The notes below the pieces were generated by a model, which saw only the letters and a list, made by a program, of their open reading frames with translations, was not told where the DNA came from and did not search any database. A program made the position numbers and the translations under genes. 64,000 bases of DNA. Origin: Beta vulgaris subsp. vulgaris (Eukaryota; Streptophyta; Magnoliopsida; Caryophyllales; Amaranthaceae). Positions within the stretch are counted from its first letter, which is position 1, and each line of letters begins with the position of its first letter. This document shows positions 34,362 to 45,994 of the stretch, piece by piece. The DNA lies in contig NC_079206.1 in assembly GCF_026745355.1 (NCBI RefSeq), forward strand, positions 4,671,044 to 4,735,043, in the 5' to 3' direction.

Positions 34362-37300
34362 TCAAGTCACCGTAGTAATCAACTTCCTCAACCATCTGTC
34401 GTGGTTAAGCATTGCACTTGTACTGTCAACTACCAAGATGATCTGGAACAAAGATCCAAAAGGACACTTAAGATACTTTCTGGAATATTCAATATAGCAA
34501 GTACTATCCTCTGGACAATCATCCAAAAGGTGCACACTTCCAAGTTCAATCAACGAAATTAATATAAGAACAATTTCACATTGTCCCTTGGCTATAATAG
34601 AAAGCAACTACTACCATTAACAATTAACATAACACCAAGATTATGTCTTGGGTATCAGCTAAAAATGACACAAACATAACCAATACGAAAATAATAAAAA
34701 ATGTTACAAGTTGGACTATAGAGGTAGTGAAGTGACTAGAGGACTCTATCCGGGTACTTGTTTAAGCTAATACCCCCAAAGTGACTATAACTTTACTTGA
34801 AACAAACTACTCCCTCCGCCTCAAAATACATAGCCCATTTGCTTTTGGCACATAGATCAAGGAGGGAGTATAAGGTGTGCATTTGGAAGATATTGAAGTT
34901 TATATAGTGGATGTGACTGCCTGCCTAAAGATAGAGGAAAATATATAATATTATATTGAGGAATATGAGTGGTAGACGTGAGTTGAATGTCCTAAACTCC
35001 TAATCCAAATATACAATTATGTGTAATAAGTTGTTAACTTAGAGAATCGAGCTAAAAGTTCACACTTCAAGGCACACCAAAGAGGAAATAACTGCAAAAA
35101 GCGCCAGTCAAATGTATCTTAGAGAAGCAAATATCTCCAACTTAGTCGAATCATCGATCATTATGGAAAAAGTTGACAGAGATACACATGCTCGTCAACA
35201 TTTAACATCTCTTCAAAGTTTGCGGTTAACACTCACATGGAGCCCTCCAATTCTTCTGAAGAATCAGACAATGCCTACTCCACAAGTAATATTCCAGAGC
35301 TATTAACACACTACCCTCTATCCTAGGTAGTCCCACAGCCGTTCTTTATCTCCCAGCATTTCCCCCTAAGTGAGTTATATGGTCAACAAGAGCAGAAAGC
35401 TAAGCAAGGCATTCATTAGTCCTTGAAGCGGCAGCCGCAGTGCAAGGATTTCTGCAATGAAGCATAGGATACACCAAGTATCAAGTTTCTCTTTTTCAAA
35501 CCATGCGCATATACAATGAGAAAGCATCCTCAACCAAAAGTAAAAAAGGATAAGTGGATAACAACTCTAAATTGAAAGCCCTTTCAATTCATTGCCTTCT
35601 ACCCATTTTTCTACAGACAAAGTGAAGCTAAAGACAGGGTAAAGACCTTAAAAATCCTCATATAAACCCATTTAAGAGACTGACCATACAAGCCAACCAT
35701 AATTAAACTTAATTAGCAAGCTTCAAAGTAACTATTGTCCTCAGCTCAAAAGCTTCAAAGGCTGAAAGCAGGATTTCAGGGCAAACACAACATTTACTTC
35801 TTGCAGTAAAGTTGCAACATTGAAGCTTCGATCAAATACAGCCATAAATTTTCTATTGTAGCCTTTGTCTTAGAAAGCGACTGGATGACAGCAAGAGAGG
35901 TATCCCTATTTTTGTCAAAGACCTTCAGCACCAAATAGACTTTATGCAAAAAGAAAAAAGGAACAAAAAGAGCAGGGCCGAACACAGAGAAAATCCTTAT
36001 AATTATTATATGCGTCTTAATAAGAAAGCAAACCTGGAGCGCCGCATAAGCTATAGCAGTAGCATAGTAAAAGTTTGCATTTCCAGTACCCTGTCACAAC
36101 AATCAAGTGACAAAATGAAGCACGCTCTCACCAAGGTAGCCAAAAAGAAGAGGGGTAATAACAACATACCCTCCATATCCACAGGTTGTGCATAACAGGA
36201 CTTAGGAGATTAACGCCAACATACCCACAGAAGAGGACAAAAGAGAAATGCATATCTGCAAACCAAAAGAAATTTATTTTCAAATGCCAATCCATTTTAA
36301 ATCCAAAAAAGAAAAATCAACGATTTTTTTGGACTTGCCCGCTAATTCGTTTATAAACAAGCCAAGCAGACCTAGGCACAGAGCGGAATCTGCAACCTGC
36401 AAAAACAAGAAAGAACCAAGTGAAGGATACGTTAGGTACATAGCATGATAGCACAATAGTAGCACTGAACAAATGTCAAGTAGTTGTCGTTCCAATAATA
36501 TTGTGATTATTATCAAATAAATAGTTGGCGGAATACAAAATGAGGCGTGCCATGCTTGGTCTTGACCTCAAAAAGCCTGTCGACTTCCCCATCTCCAGCA
36601 ATTTCTCACTATGGCCTTTCCCAAGGACAAGTAACCAATAAAATATGATCCATTTTGGACAGATCTGACCACCAGTTTCAAATGAACGACTTCATTCTTA
36701 AGTAACTATTCATAAGAAATTCCAATTTTTTATTCAGCCAAACTAGCACATTCTTTCTTTCGAACAGCCTATTACAGCCAGTCCCAAAAGCACCCACTCG
36801 TTAGATCAGATGTGAAACCTTCGAGCACTACACTTGACGAGCATTGGAAATCAAAAGTTGCCTTCCATGATAATTCCTCAAGACTCCAGGTTTCATATAA
36901 TTTATCAGCACGGAAAGTAAAGAACAGAATTCTTTCTTAAAGATTGGTTACATGTTACAAGAATTAGGACGTAGATCTCATTCAGATGAAACCATACCAC
37001 AATTTAAATCGGATGCCCCTGCCAACAAATATTTGACTTTGTATAGATATACAATTCAGAAAGACTGACGATAAGCAGATGATAATCAGCATAAAGCCGA
37101 ATTAATCTGCAATGCTAACGAAAATCTAAAGCTATTCAAAGATGGGGAACTTACAGAAGGGTAAGTCTTCAGCATTGAACAGATCGCAACATAGACAAAA
37201 GCCAAGAAACAAGGCCTATGTTTCAGCCGTATGGCCAATGGCAATATCATGAAGAGAATGTTTATGTGGATTACTAGCAGGAAAAAGTTTCTGAAAAAAT

Positions 37301-40300
37301 CAAAAACTTCTGCAAAGAAGTACCTGCCATTAGCATATCAAACAAATTAGAGCAGTCACATCAAGATTTATAAGCCAACTTCCTCTCAAAAAGAGACTTA
37401 TAAGTCAACTAAATATCTCTGTGTTTCTGCAGGGTTAACTCACCATAAAACACCTATATTGGGAGACAAGTCCTCCACTCTCAGAATGAACCCATAGGTC
37501 CTGCAAAAAACACTCAAACAAGTCAAACCACAATGTGTTATATTCCCTTATTCAAAAACTTATTACACCAGAATAAGTTTCATGATATATGAACAGCTTA
37601 ATATCAACATTAATCCCAATATGCCACATCGTTTCTCCCAATCAACTTTGCACAATGATTATGAAAATATACATCAATAGGAATAACTCTAACCGCATAA
37701 AGAGATAAGAGGCAATCAAGATATACAATTTTGTAAGGATGGCAATTATCACATAAGTAAGTAAATTCATCCATCTCAAAAAAAATCAACAAGGAGACTT
37801 GGACCGTTCAAGTTACTAATATCGAGCTAAGTTAGCCAGCTAGAGTATGGACATCAGACGTAGTTTCTCTAGCATCAAACTTAAGCATTCCCAAAATCTA
37901 TCCTAAAACATTTTTAACTCTTTCATATTTGATTAACAAATAGAAAGGGTGTTTTATAGGGAAAGACCTGATAAGAAACTTTTAGTAGAGATAGACCAAA
38001 TAAGTATAATTATTTGTTCTTTAAGACCACATTAGAACTTTCCAGCAAAGTCGGTTTTGGGGGGTTGACTTCTTATGTCCCCTTCTTTATTGTCATTTTA
38101 TTTAGCAATTGCCCCCAAATTCAGATTTACTCTTTATAAAACCCTTTCAAACTAGGGGAGTTGCTGAACAAAACGACAAAAGAGAAAGGAAAAATAGTAA
38201 GTTAATCCCAAAAGGTTGGCATTTTTGCTGGAAAGTTGCAATGTGGCCTTAAGTAACAAAAATTTATACTTAATTTGTCTTTTCATTCAAAAGAAATTTA
38301 ATTATCTTCCTACAAAAAACCCTTTTAATTTGGTCTTATCTAACCAAAAATCCGTAAATTAATTAGGAAGTAGAAAATATAACGGAAGAAAGCATGCAGT
38401 CTTTCCAAAAGAAAAAGTTCAACAAAAGTTGCCTTTTAACCCCCAACAAAGAATAACAAAAAAAGTGTATGACTGATTGCAAACACACCAGAAGTCAGGG
38501 CAAGGTAAGAATGATAGTAATCACTTCAGGCATGACTGATGGGAAAATCACTTGATTAGGCATGACTCAGAGGGCATTCTGGTCACTTAAGGTCATTAAT
38601 TTTCTACCGAAAGCCAGTTAAAAGCAGTGATCTACAAGTCAACATGCCACACAAAGTAGTTATTTCTGTAAATAAATAAAAAACAATTACGAAGTTTGTA
38701 AATTGACTGAAAACAGCAGTTATTAACAAATCTTCCTTTTCAAGATAGTAGGAACATCTCCTAGTAAAACATGGAAATTAATTTAACATTTACAAAACCG
38801 AAACAGTATGCAGCATTGATGCTCAAGTTCTGTTCAGTTGACTCATACTTGCAAACACTATTTCAACAGAAAAAAAAAATCATCAAGGGAACTGCTCATC
38901 ATATTTGAGGGGTAAAAAAAAAAATGAATACACTTCACTGATATAGAGTGCCAGAACATATTATAACATTACCCCCAATGGCCCGTAGTAAGCTGTGAAT
39001 GAATTTTTAGGTAATCTTGTGAAAAAAAGGCTCATGCAATTGTTCACAGTAATGGGTGTCCATCCTCTACCTCTTTTTCTTTGTAATTTTGAATTACCAT
39101 CTTTTACCAATTTAGACGTGGTACAAGCTGTAATGCCTCTACAAAGGCTCCAATTTACGGCGGGTATAAGGGACATATATATACAGGCTAAACCTAAAAA
39201 CTACGAGGATCTATTTAGCCTCATTCTTACAAATGCAAAGAGACTGTTTCTTGTAGGTCCTTGACTCAAGCAGGCAGTGACAGGAAAGCCATATAATTCT
39301 AACTACCTTTTTAACATCTCTTGCAAACCACCATACTGTCTAACAGAGATTCCACACAGGACCATAATATATATTGACCAAGCTGATGCCCATAAAAGGA
39401 ACAAGATAACTGGTCTCCACAAAAAAGAAGGTGATGCTAAATCAGTGTTTGGTTTCACATGTTGCAAGCTACTGTCACTTGAACTCTTTGCAGTCTCTCT
39501 GGAATTCTTTTGCAAGAACAATTTCTTAGGAGGTGCATCTGGACCATAGCCGAGCAAGAGGATCACCTTGAACACGAATATGCCAGTTAATGTGAATGAT
39601 ATAATTTCAAAAAACAGAGAAAGATAAAGCTTAAATAAGACAATACCAGACAAGTCACTGTCATAGAAAGAAATCGTACCGGTATAACCAGAACTGCTGG
39701 ATACAGTGATACATGAGTTGCCAATACCCATCCAACAGCCGCTAGAGGTATTAATCCTGCATCCATTTAATCCAAGATGTTCAACACTAATGGAGACTTC
39801 AAGAATAACAAATAAATACTCATATATGCAAAAACCATAATTTGAAGAATATGGAAAAAAAAAAAATAGCAGTCCAGTAGAGATGCTATACATGTCATGA
39901 GTAAAGCAGATAAGAAGAAAAAAGGATGCAGATGCAGATGCAGATGCAGCGCCTACAACAAGCAAACAAAAGGTCGAGTCAAAGGTCAACTATGGTTCTC
40001 GAACAGTTCCTCTAACCTTACATTACATACCCATATCAGATACTTGATATTTCTACATTTGCGTGGACAATGTTCCATTCTGGATCAAAAACATGCAACT
40101 TTTTTTAATGAAATAGCTGAGAGTAACACTTACATATTCCCATGTCATGCACATGTAGTCAAGTCTAAAAATTTAAAATGGTTTAGGTTCTCAAGGGATA
40201 ATATTGAAGCACCAGATTATATTTATAAAATCCAGTTAGATTTTCAGAAAAGGCGATTCTTCAAATCAAGTCTTCATATTGTACACATAAGAAAGAATCA

Positions 40301-43050
40301 CGACAACAGGCAACTTATATAAGAAAAATGGTTAGTGTCTTACGAGTACATGCTCCATAAATAGACAAAACCACGAGAAAGTTTTCAAGGGGAGATGTCG
40401 ATGATCCCACACATGTAAGAATTGTCAAAGGATTCCACAGGTAAAAAAGAGCTGAAATGTCCCCGGAAGCATAAATTTCTGAAACAAAAACAAGCTTACA
40501 TCTAGTTAGCTCACAGAGGTAAAACTATGTAATGTAAAGGAAAAATAAGGATAGAAATGGTGAGGAGTGTGACTCCTCCTTAAAACAAGTCATCCCCCAA
40601 TTAAAACTGAAGCTCCTCTTCGAGGAAAGGGTTTTAAAGCAGGAACACTCTGTTTCTGTGTTGCGAATTTTGTCTATCCAACTTAATTTATCCTATGAGC
40701 TTCCTAAATTTGATAAGGAAGGGTAAAGATCCTTTTTTTGCCATCACAACAACAAAAATGCTAACTGAATGAGGTCATGCAATCCATCCTTTTCGATGAA
40801 TATATACCAAAGTAACAACCTTTCCTTCAAAGGCTAAATCGTGCATTGCATAAGAAGAAAGAAAACGTCAGTCAATGTGTAGGCTCTAGTCATCACAACT
40901 CAAATTCCCTAGATATTTCAACACATATGTTTATATTGGAAAACAACCCTTTCCTTCAACGGTAAACAATGTGCTTTAGAAATAGTGAAAAAAGGAGAGG
41001 GAAAAAAAAAGTGGGGGAGAGTAAGTTTATTCAACTAGATCGACCTAGTTGGCTACTATTTTCACCCTAAAGCAGAGGCGTGCCCAAGGCACTAGACACT
41101 AGTCCTTCTTTAATGTCAAAGATTACCTGAGACTTCCAATATTTTATCAAGGCCTAGTGATTTCAAACTCCGAAGATATACTGATTGAAGCTTTTGACCA
41201 GTTGCTCGGAGAAGCAATGCAGCAATAAAATCTGCAATCACAAATAGCAAACTATATCCAAGTGTTGATATTGACCAGAAAAATGCTCTTTATTTTGTTT
41301 GCGCTTTGAATTCTTAACTAATAAAAAGAATGCACAAGGATTCCAGGAAGTCGTATAAAAGCATAATTAACTAAAGTCCGAAATTAGCAAGAACTCGTAG
41401 AGTAAAAAACAAACAAACCCTTAGCAGTCTAGGAAGGAGGCGCAAGAGGATTGCCCTCAACAACACCAACTATGATGTGTGCAGCCAGCAGCACGACCAT
41501 AAGCGGGTGCAAACCACATCAAAAACTGTGCGCTTGGGTGCAAAGATGACATAAATGACACTGGAAGTGAATTAAAACAACATATTATGTCCTTCAATCT
41601 ATGTTATTTCTTGCACTCAAACCCATATAGTTCATGGAAACAACATATATCATCTTATGTGAAATAAAAAATAAATTATGTCAGTTCATCTATGTCACTC
41701 ATTGCAAACAAACCCATAGTTCATGTTGTGGGCTACATCCAAGTCATAGTTCATGTTGTGGGGTCCACCCGCTTAAGGTCATGTTGTTTGCTGCACACAA
41801 ACTATAGTTGGTACTGATGAGGCCAATTTTGCCCATAGCCAATTAACAAAATTAGGTCACACAAAAAGGGGTAGACCAAACACTCTGCAAAATTGATGGA
41901 ATTCTATACTCCTAACACCTACTGAAAATAAGTATTCACAATGCTCATTAATTATTTTTACCATCATCCAAAAAAATAATTGTCATATATAGATCAGAAC
42001 CACTAGTTTCACATTTCGTATATTATACGAATCATGATTGGATTTGCCTTGATGCCCCAGCCATTTGGAATGAATAAGGGGAAAATGGAGAGAGAGAGAG
42101 ATTGGGAGATACGCAACCATTACGGATATTATTCTAGTTAAAATCATATTAAAACTGATGGTTAGGACATTGTGATAGCAATTTTTGGCCAGAAGAAGTA
42201 TCATATCTATCACATTATCTCACATGTAAGCACAAATTAACAACAAAAACAAAATTAAAGCAGGTTTACACATTGTTCAATACCTAATAGCTAATCCAAA
42301 CTCACTAACTAAAAGAAACAGTTATGATTAACAGTATCAACCACTAAAGTGCTAGTTAAAAGCATGAAAATACAACCCTAAAATAACAACCGAAAATCCT
42401 AAACCACTAACAACAAAAAAGGTCAAAGCAAAGATTTACCTGCACAAAATGTGGCTTGATTGCCCATCAATTCTACAAATTACAACATCAAATCATCAAC
42501 AATCCAGTAAAACTATCAATCACAATCACAAAATACCAACAAAATTCACAAGTAATTTACTTTCTAACAGTTAAAGGACCAAGCACTGAGAGCAGTAATG
42601 GAGACCCATGGTACATAGATCCTACCAAAAACAAAAAACACAAAAATCAAAATACAAGAAAAACCCAGTTCAATAAACATGGAAATTAAACATGGGTTAA
42701 TCTCAAAACAAACCAGCATAAGGAGAGATTAAAGCTTGGTTCTTCAACCAATAACCTTCAGCCACTGCAAAAATTTCCCAGAAAAATAAAAAGGGTAAGC
42801 ACCAAAACATGTAATTTAAGTGGGATTTTATGTATGAGAAAGTAGGAGAGAGAAAGAGAGCTTTACGGCGGCGAAGAGAGGTAAGTGGCGTGGAAAGTTC
42901 AGGACGAGAAGCTAATTGAGAGAGGTTGTGTGGGAAGAAGAAGATGAGAATTAGTCTGAAAATGATTGCTGCAATTGCCCATTCCCAGAATCTTTTTACC
43001 TTCTTCTTTGAAATTGATGAAGGATTTGTGGTGTCTTCTACTTCTCCCAT
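34362..43050 (-). CDS. PIGU: GPI transamidase subunit PIG-U
   Basis: Fourteen exons joining in frame to 477 residues: 43050-42867, 42764-42714, 42621-42561, 42472-42440, 41251-41127, 40478-40344, 39756-39680, 39566-39307, 37500-37444, 37323-37155, 36396-36339, 36255-36170, 36090-36034, 34442-34362. PIG-U is a multi-pass ER membrane subunit of the complex that cleaves the C-terminal signal of precursor proteins and attaches the GPI anchor. Recognisable blocks: FRLILIFF in the first membrane helix, SRPELSTPLTSLRR, SPYAGSMYHGSPLLLSVLGP, FYLWNPLTILTCVGSSTSP, LLLGYGPDAPPKK, YGFILRVEDLSPNIGVLWYF, LAIRLKHRPCFLAFVY, SPVMHNLWIWRGTGNANFYY and, at the end, SAMLNHDR. Thirteen introns: twelve GT-AG and one GC-AG (after exon 11). 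Intron 13 is 1.6 kb; intron 4 carries a TIR element. Confidence 0.94.
34808..34870. repeat. 63-bp two-ended Stowaway MITE remnant
   Basis: CTCCCTCCGCCTCAAAATA on the left and aaggagggag on the right, with TA at both borders, but only 63 bp in all. It looks like a MITE that lost almost its whole interior. It lies in intron 13 of PIG-U (minus strand). Confidence 0.65.
41465..41812. mobile_element. TIR element in PIG-U intron 4
   Basis: The left arm accaactatgatgtgtgcag with gaccataagcgggtg matches, inverted, the right arm cacccgcttaaggtcatgtt with gctgcacacaaactatagtt. The arms are about 50 bp and imperfect, in an element of about 348 bp. The target duplication is unclear. Next to the right arm, catagttcatgttgtgg is directly repeated. 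Confidence 0.55.
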
Positions 43051-43350
43051 CTTGGAAAGTTCTTTTTCTCTCTTCTTCTATCAAATTGACAGTAGATGGA
43101 TCTTAAACAGCCCGGTGTTGCGTTAGAGGTGCGATCAGTTTGTCTCCGGCATAGGAGTAGTCATGATTTGGGGATTATTATATCCAAAATTTAAACCGGA
43201 TTGAAGTGAATTAGTAATTCAGATGGAACTCAATCATCGAGTTTAAACTTTTTTAACTTGGAGAATGAAAAATTAGAAGCATTGTGGGTAATAGTTCGGG
43301 TCTATTTGTCATGTTCATGTTTGTATTTGGGTCGATTTTGGTTGTGCTAA
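43051..43350. other. Probable PIG-U promoter and 5' UTR region
   Basis: About 300 bp immediately upstream of the PIG-U ATG on the minus strand. I could not pick out a convincing TATA box; the assignment rests on position. Confidence 0.35.
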
Positions 43351-43544
43351 AATAATACTTCCTCCGTTTTTAATTAAATGTTACACTTTTCTTAAATTGC
43401 ATGTTTTAAAATAGATGTTATATTTTTTTTATTTCCTAAATTAGAAAGTTTTATGCTGCAAAATTACTCACTTACCCTTATTTATAACAATTAACCAAAA
43501 TTAAACTAACTTAATTTAACTTCATGTTACACTAATCTAAATTA

Positions 43545-43960
43545 ATTAAACCTCCTCCTTCTCTTCTACCACCCCTCCCCCACCACCTCAGCTGCCCAGT
43601 CCCTTCCCCCACCTCACAGCCCCTTCCCCACCACCACAGCAGCCCCACCCATGCAAAACCTCCCCCACCTACGAAAACCTTCCCTACCACCACCACCACC
43701 CCCACCCACCGAAAACCACGTCATCTTCTTCGCGCAAAACCACATCGGTCCTTCATTTTCGGCGGTAAAGGTGGGATTTTCGAGGCTGGGTGGAGTTTTT
43801 GGCGGTAGAGGTGGGGTTTTGCGAGGCTGGGGCGGGGTTTTTGGCGTGTGGTAGGGGTTTTCGGGTGGGTGGGTGGGGATTTCGTCGGGTGGGGTTTTCG
43901 GGTGGGTGTGTAGGGATTTCGGCGGGTGGGGTGGGGTTTTAGGTGGTTGTGTTACCACAT
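43545..43960. repeat. C-rich to G-rich strand-switch low-complexity block
   Basis: About 43545-43730 is C-rich on the plus strand (ccaccaccaccacccccac); 43760-43960 is G-rich (gggtgggtgggtgggg). The halves are roughly inverted copies and could fold back. The G half contains runs that fit a G-quadruplex (near 43863-43880). Open frames here are compositional artefacts. A CTTCCTCCGT MITE end at 43361 may mark the left edge of a host element. Confidence 0.7.
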
Positions 43961-44241
43961 AATATGAAAATTGGGTCAAATGAGACTCGTTCAGATTGTT
44001 CGGATTTCTCTTCTTTGCTTTGGTTTGAGTTATTGGGTAGCGTTAGGGAGTATGGACCGCTAAGGCGCTAACTCTATGTTTAATTATCGAGAGAGATAGA
44101 AATAAATATATGATTTAACACGATTGGTATTCGAGGAGAAGTGTAAAAGTCAAGTTATGTGGATAATGATGTCACACTCTCGAATCATATGTAATATACG
44201 TTAAATGTTGCAATATTAAAATGTGTGAAACATATCTACAA

Positions 44242-44762
44242 CATGTTTGGTGTAGTTGATTGATGATTCACCTTGTAACTTTCACATTAATTAAAATTGA
44301 AGCTGGATGTAAATGGATATGGCTCGAGTTAATGATTAGTCGTATTAAAAAAGAATGCGAATTAAATGCAATTATAATTTACAAACAACTATACCTTAAT
44401 TTTTGAAGATAAAAATGCTTGTATCACCCAACCAAGTAAATGGTAACATCAAATTAAAGAAGATAACTTAACATTTTATCACCCCCTAAAAAAGACATTT
44501 ATCACCAAAACTTTGTTTTACTATCCTGGAAGTAAGATAAACATACATGATCCAACAACTTTAACCGTGTTACATCTTGTTAATTTATTTACCAAATCCT
44601 TTCAATTATATACAACGTTTTTGGTCTAGCATTTGTGGGCCAAACACTTGAGAGTTGGGAGGAAATATAAAGAAAATCCCTACATCGAGTATTGCACTTT
44701 GGAGGGTTCGCCCCTAGACCTTAAGGTTATAAGGTGAATCTCCAATGAACTACACCAAACAA
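44242..44762. mobile_element. TIR element, about 520 bp
   Basis: The left end tgtttggtgtagttgattga with gattcaccttgtaac pairs with the right end gttataaggtgaatctccaa with gaactacaccaaaca, giving arms of about 38 bp. There is no coding frame. A single extra half-site of the same sequence (gattggggattcaccttgta) occurs near 45400. Superfamily undetermined. Confidence 0.6.
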
Positions 44763-45010
44763 GATTGGTTGATTAGGGTATAATTACCCCAACTTCAATC
44801 GTTTAAGTATCTATAAATACTAAGGGAGTTAGGAGTATAGTATTTATAAATACCAAAGGACGAAGGATGTAATTTTACAAGAAGTAATAAGATACATAAA
44901 GTATCATATAAAACTTTTGCTCTTTCTCTTTCACAACAAGAAGTACTCTATAACAATACCATATTGTTAATAGAAAAATTAACACCAATAGGATAACTAA
45001 TATTCCAATA

Positions 45011-45140
45011 TCTAAACCAAAGATGTCTTGGCCTAGTGGTTAAGATTGAGGTACTGTGAGCGATAAGTCACAGGTTCGAATCCCCCCTCCCCTTCTTTGT
45101 ACTTTGTACCGCCTTCGTGGCTCATATGGATCAAAAAAAT
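45011..45140 (+). mobile_element. tRNA-derived SINE (copy 1)
   Basis: A box tggcctagtggttaagattg, B box caggttcgaatcccc, body ending gtggctcatatggatc and a tail of seven A. Flanking direct repeats AATATTCCAATA (44999-45010) and AATAATCCAATA (45141-45152) match 11 of 12. Confidence 0.82.
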
Positions 45141-45152
45141 AATAATCCAATA

Positions 45153-45994
45153 GCTATTCCTTCTTACACAAAGATTATTTACTTGAAAGAAAAGCAAAAG
45201 AGAAAAGTTATGAGTTGAGGACCATCCTCCGTATATCCATATTCAAAATCTTAAAAAATGAAACAAGGTGCATTAAATCCTCATTCATCTACACGATCCG
45301 TTACAAACATGCCAATAAGTGATATAAAAGTCGATGCATAGAGCGCACATACCAATCCTTCTAGGCCCACGCCCACCAACCTTGCTTAGTGTATTTGATT
45401 TGATTGGGGATTCACCTTGTAAACTTAATCCTCTCAACCACGATACTTAGAAGTAGAGATTCCTCTTACTTTTTTCCTCTCATGTACCTGACCTACAAAT
45501 ACTAGACCAATAATAACGTGCGGAATTGACATTTTAACATGACCTTTCTCCGCATTCCTTAGTCCTTAACTCCTTACCATTACAAAAAAAATTTTCCTCC
45601 TAGACCCCTAGTGCACCAAGAGAATTGAGATATGATGAAAATTTTACAGTTTTAATCCATGACAACTGCGTTGCTTGTTCCTGGGTACTTAACTTGTCTT
45701 CTTTTACTACGCTAGTCCAGTCTACTTGTTTTGCAAGGCATTCCCATTTCCCAGTTTTATGTTGTTTTAGAAGATTTGAGAGAAGTCTGTCAAACACCAA
45801 ACAACAAAAAACTCCATTTTCCAAATTTCCACCGCTAACTATAATCCCCAATATAAAGAACAAACCTCCAAATTAAAGAGAGAATTTATTATAAATTTAC
45901 TATAAAAAGAAATCCTCTAAATCCCCTCAAAATTATACTCTTTTGAGGCATCTTTCTCTCTCATCGCCTCTGAATTTCGCTTGTAAACTCAACA
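45153..45994. other. Upstream region of the PUX gene
   Basis: Spacer containing a half-site of the TIR family at 44242 (near 45400) and the likely promoter and 5' UTR of the UBX gene; pyrimidine-rich ctctctcatcg sequence precedes the ATG. No other gene supported. Confidence 0.4.

Noticed and set aside
43614..43979. A 121-codon Pro/Thr-rich frame resembling an extensin
   Set aside because: It is the translation of the C/G-rich low-complexity block; no signal peptide or Ser-Pro4 repeats, and the opposite strand is equally open.
45023..45095. A functional tRNA gene
   Set aside because: A and B boxes are present, but the sequence does not form a full cloverleaf and has a SINE body, A tail and target duplication.
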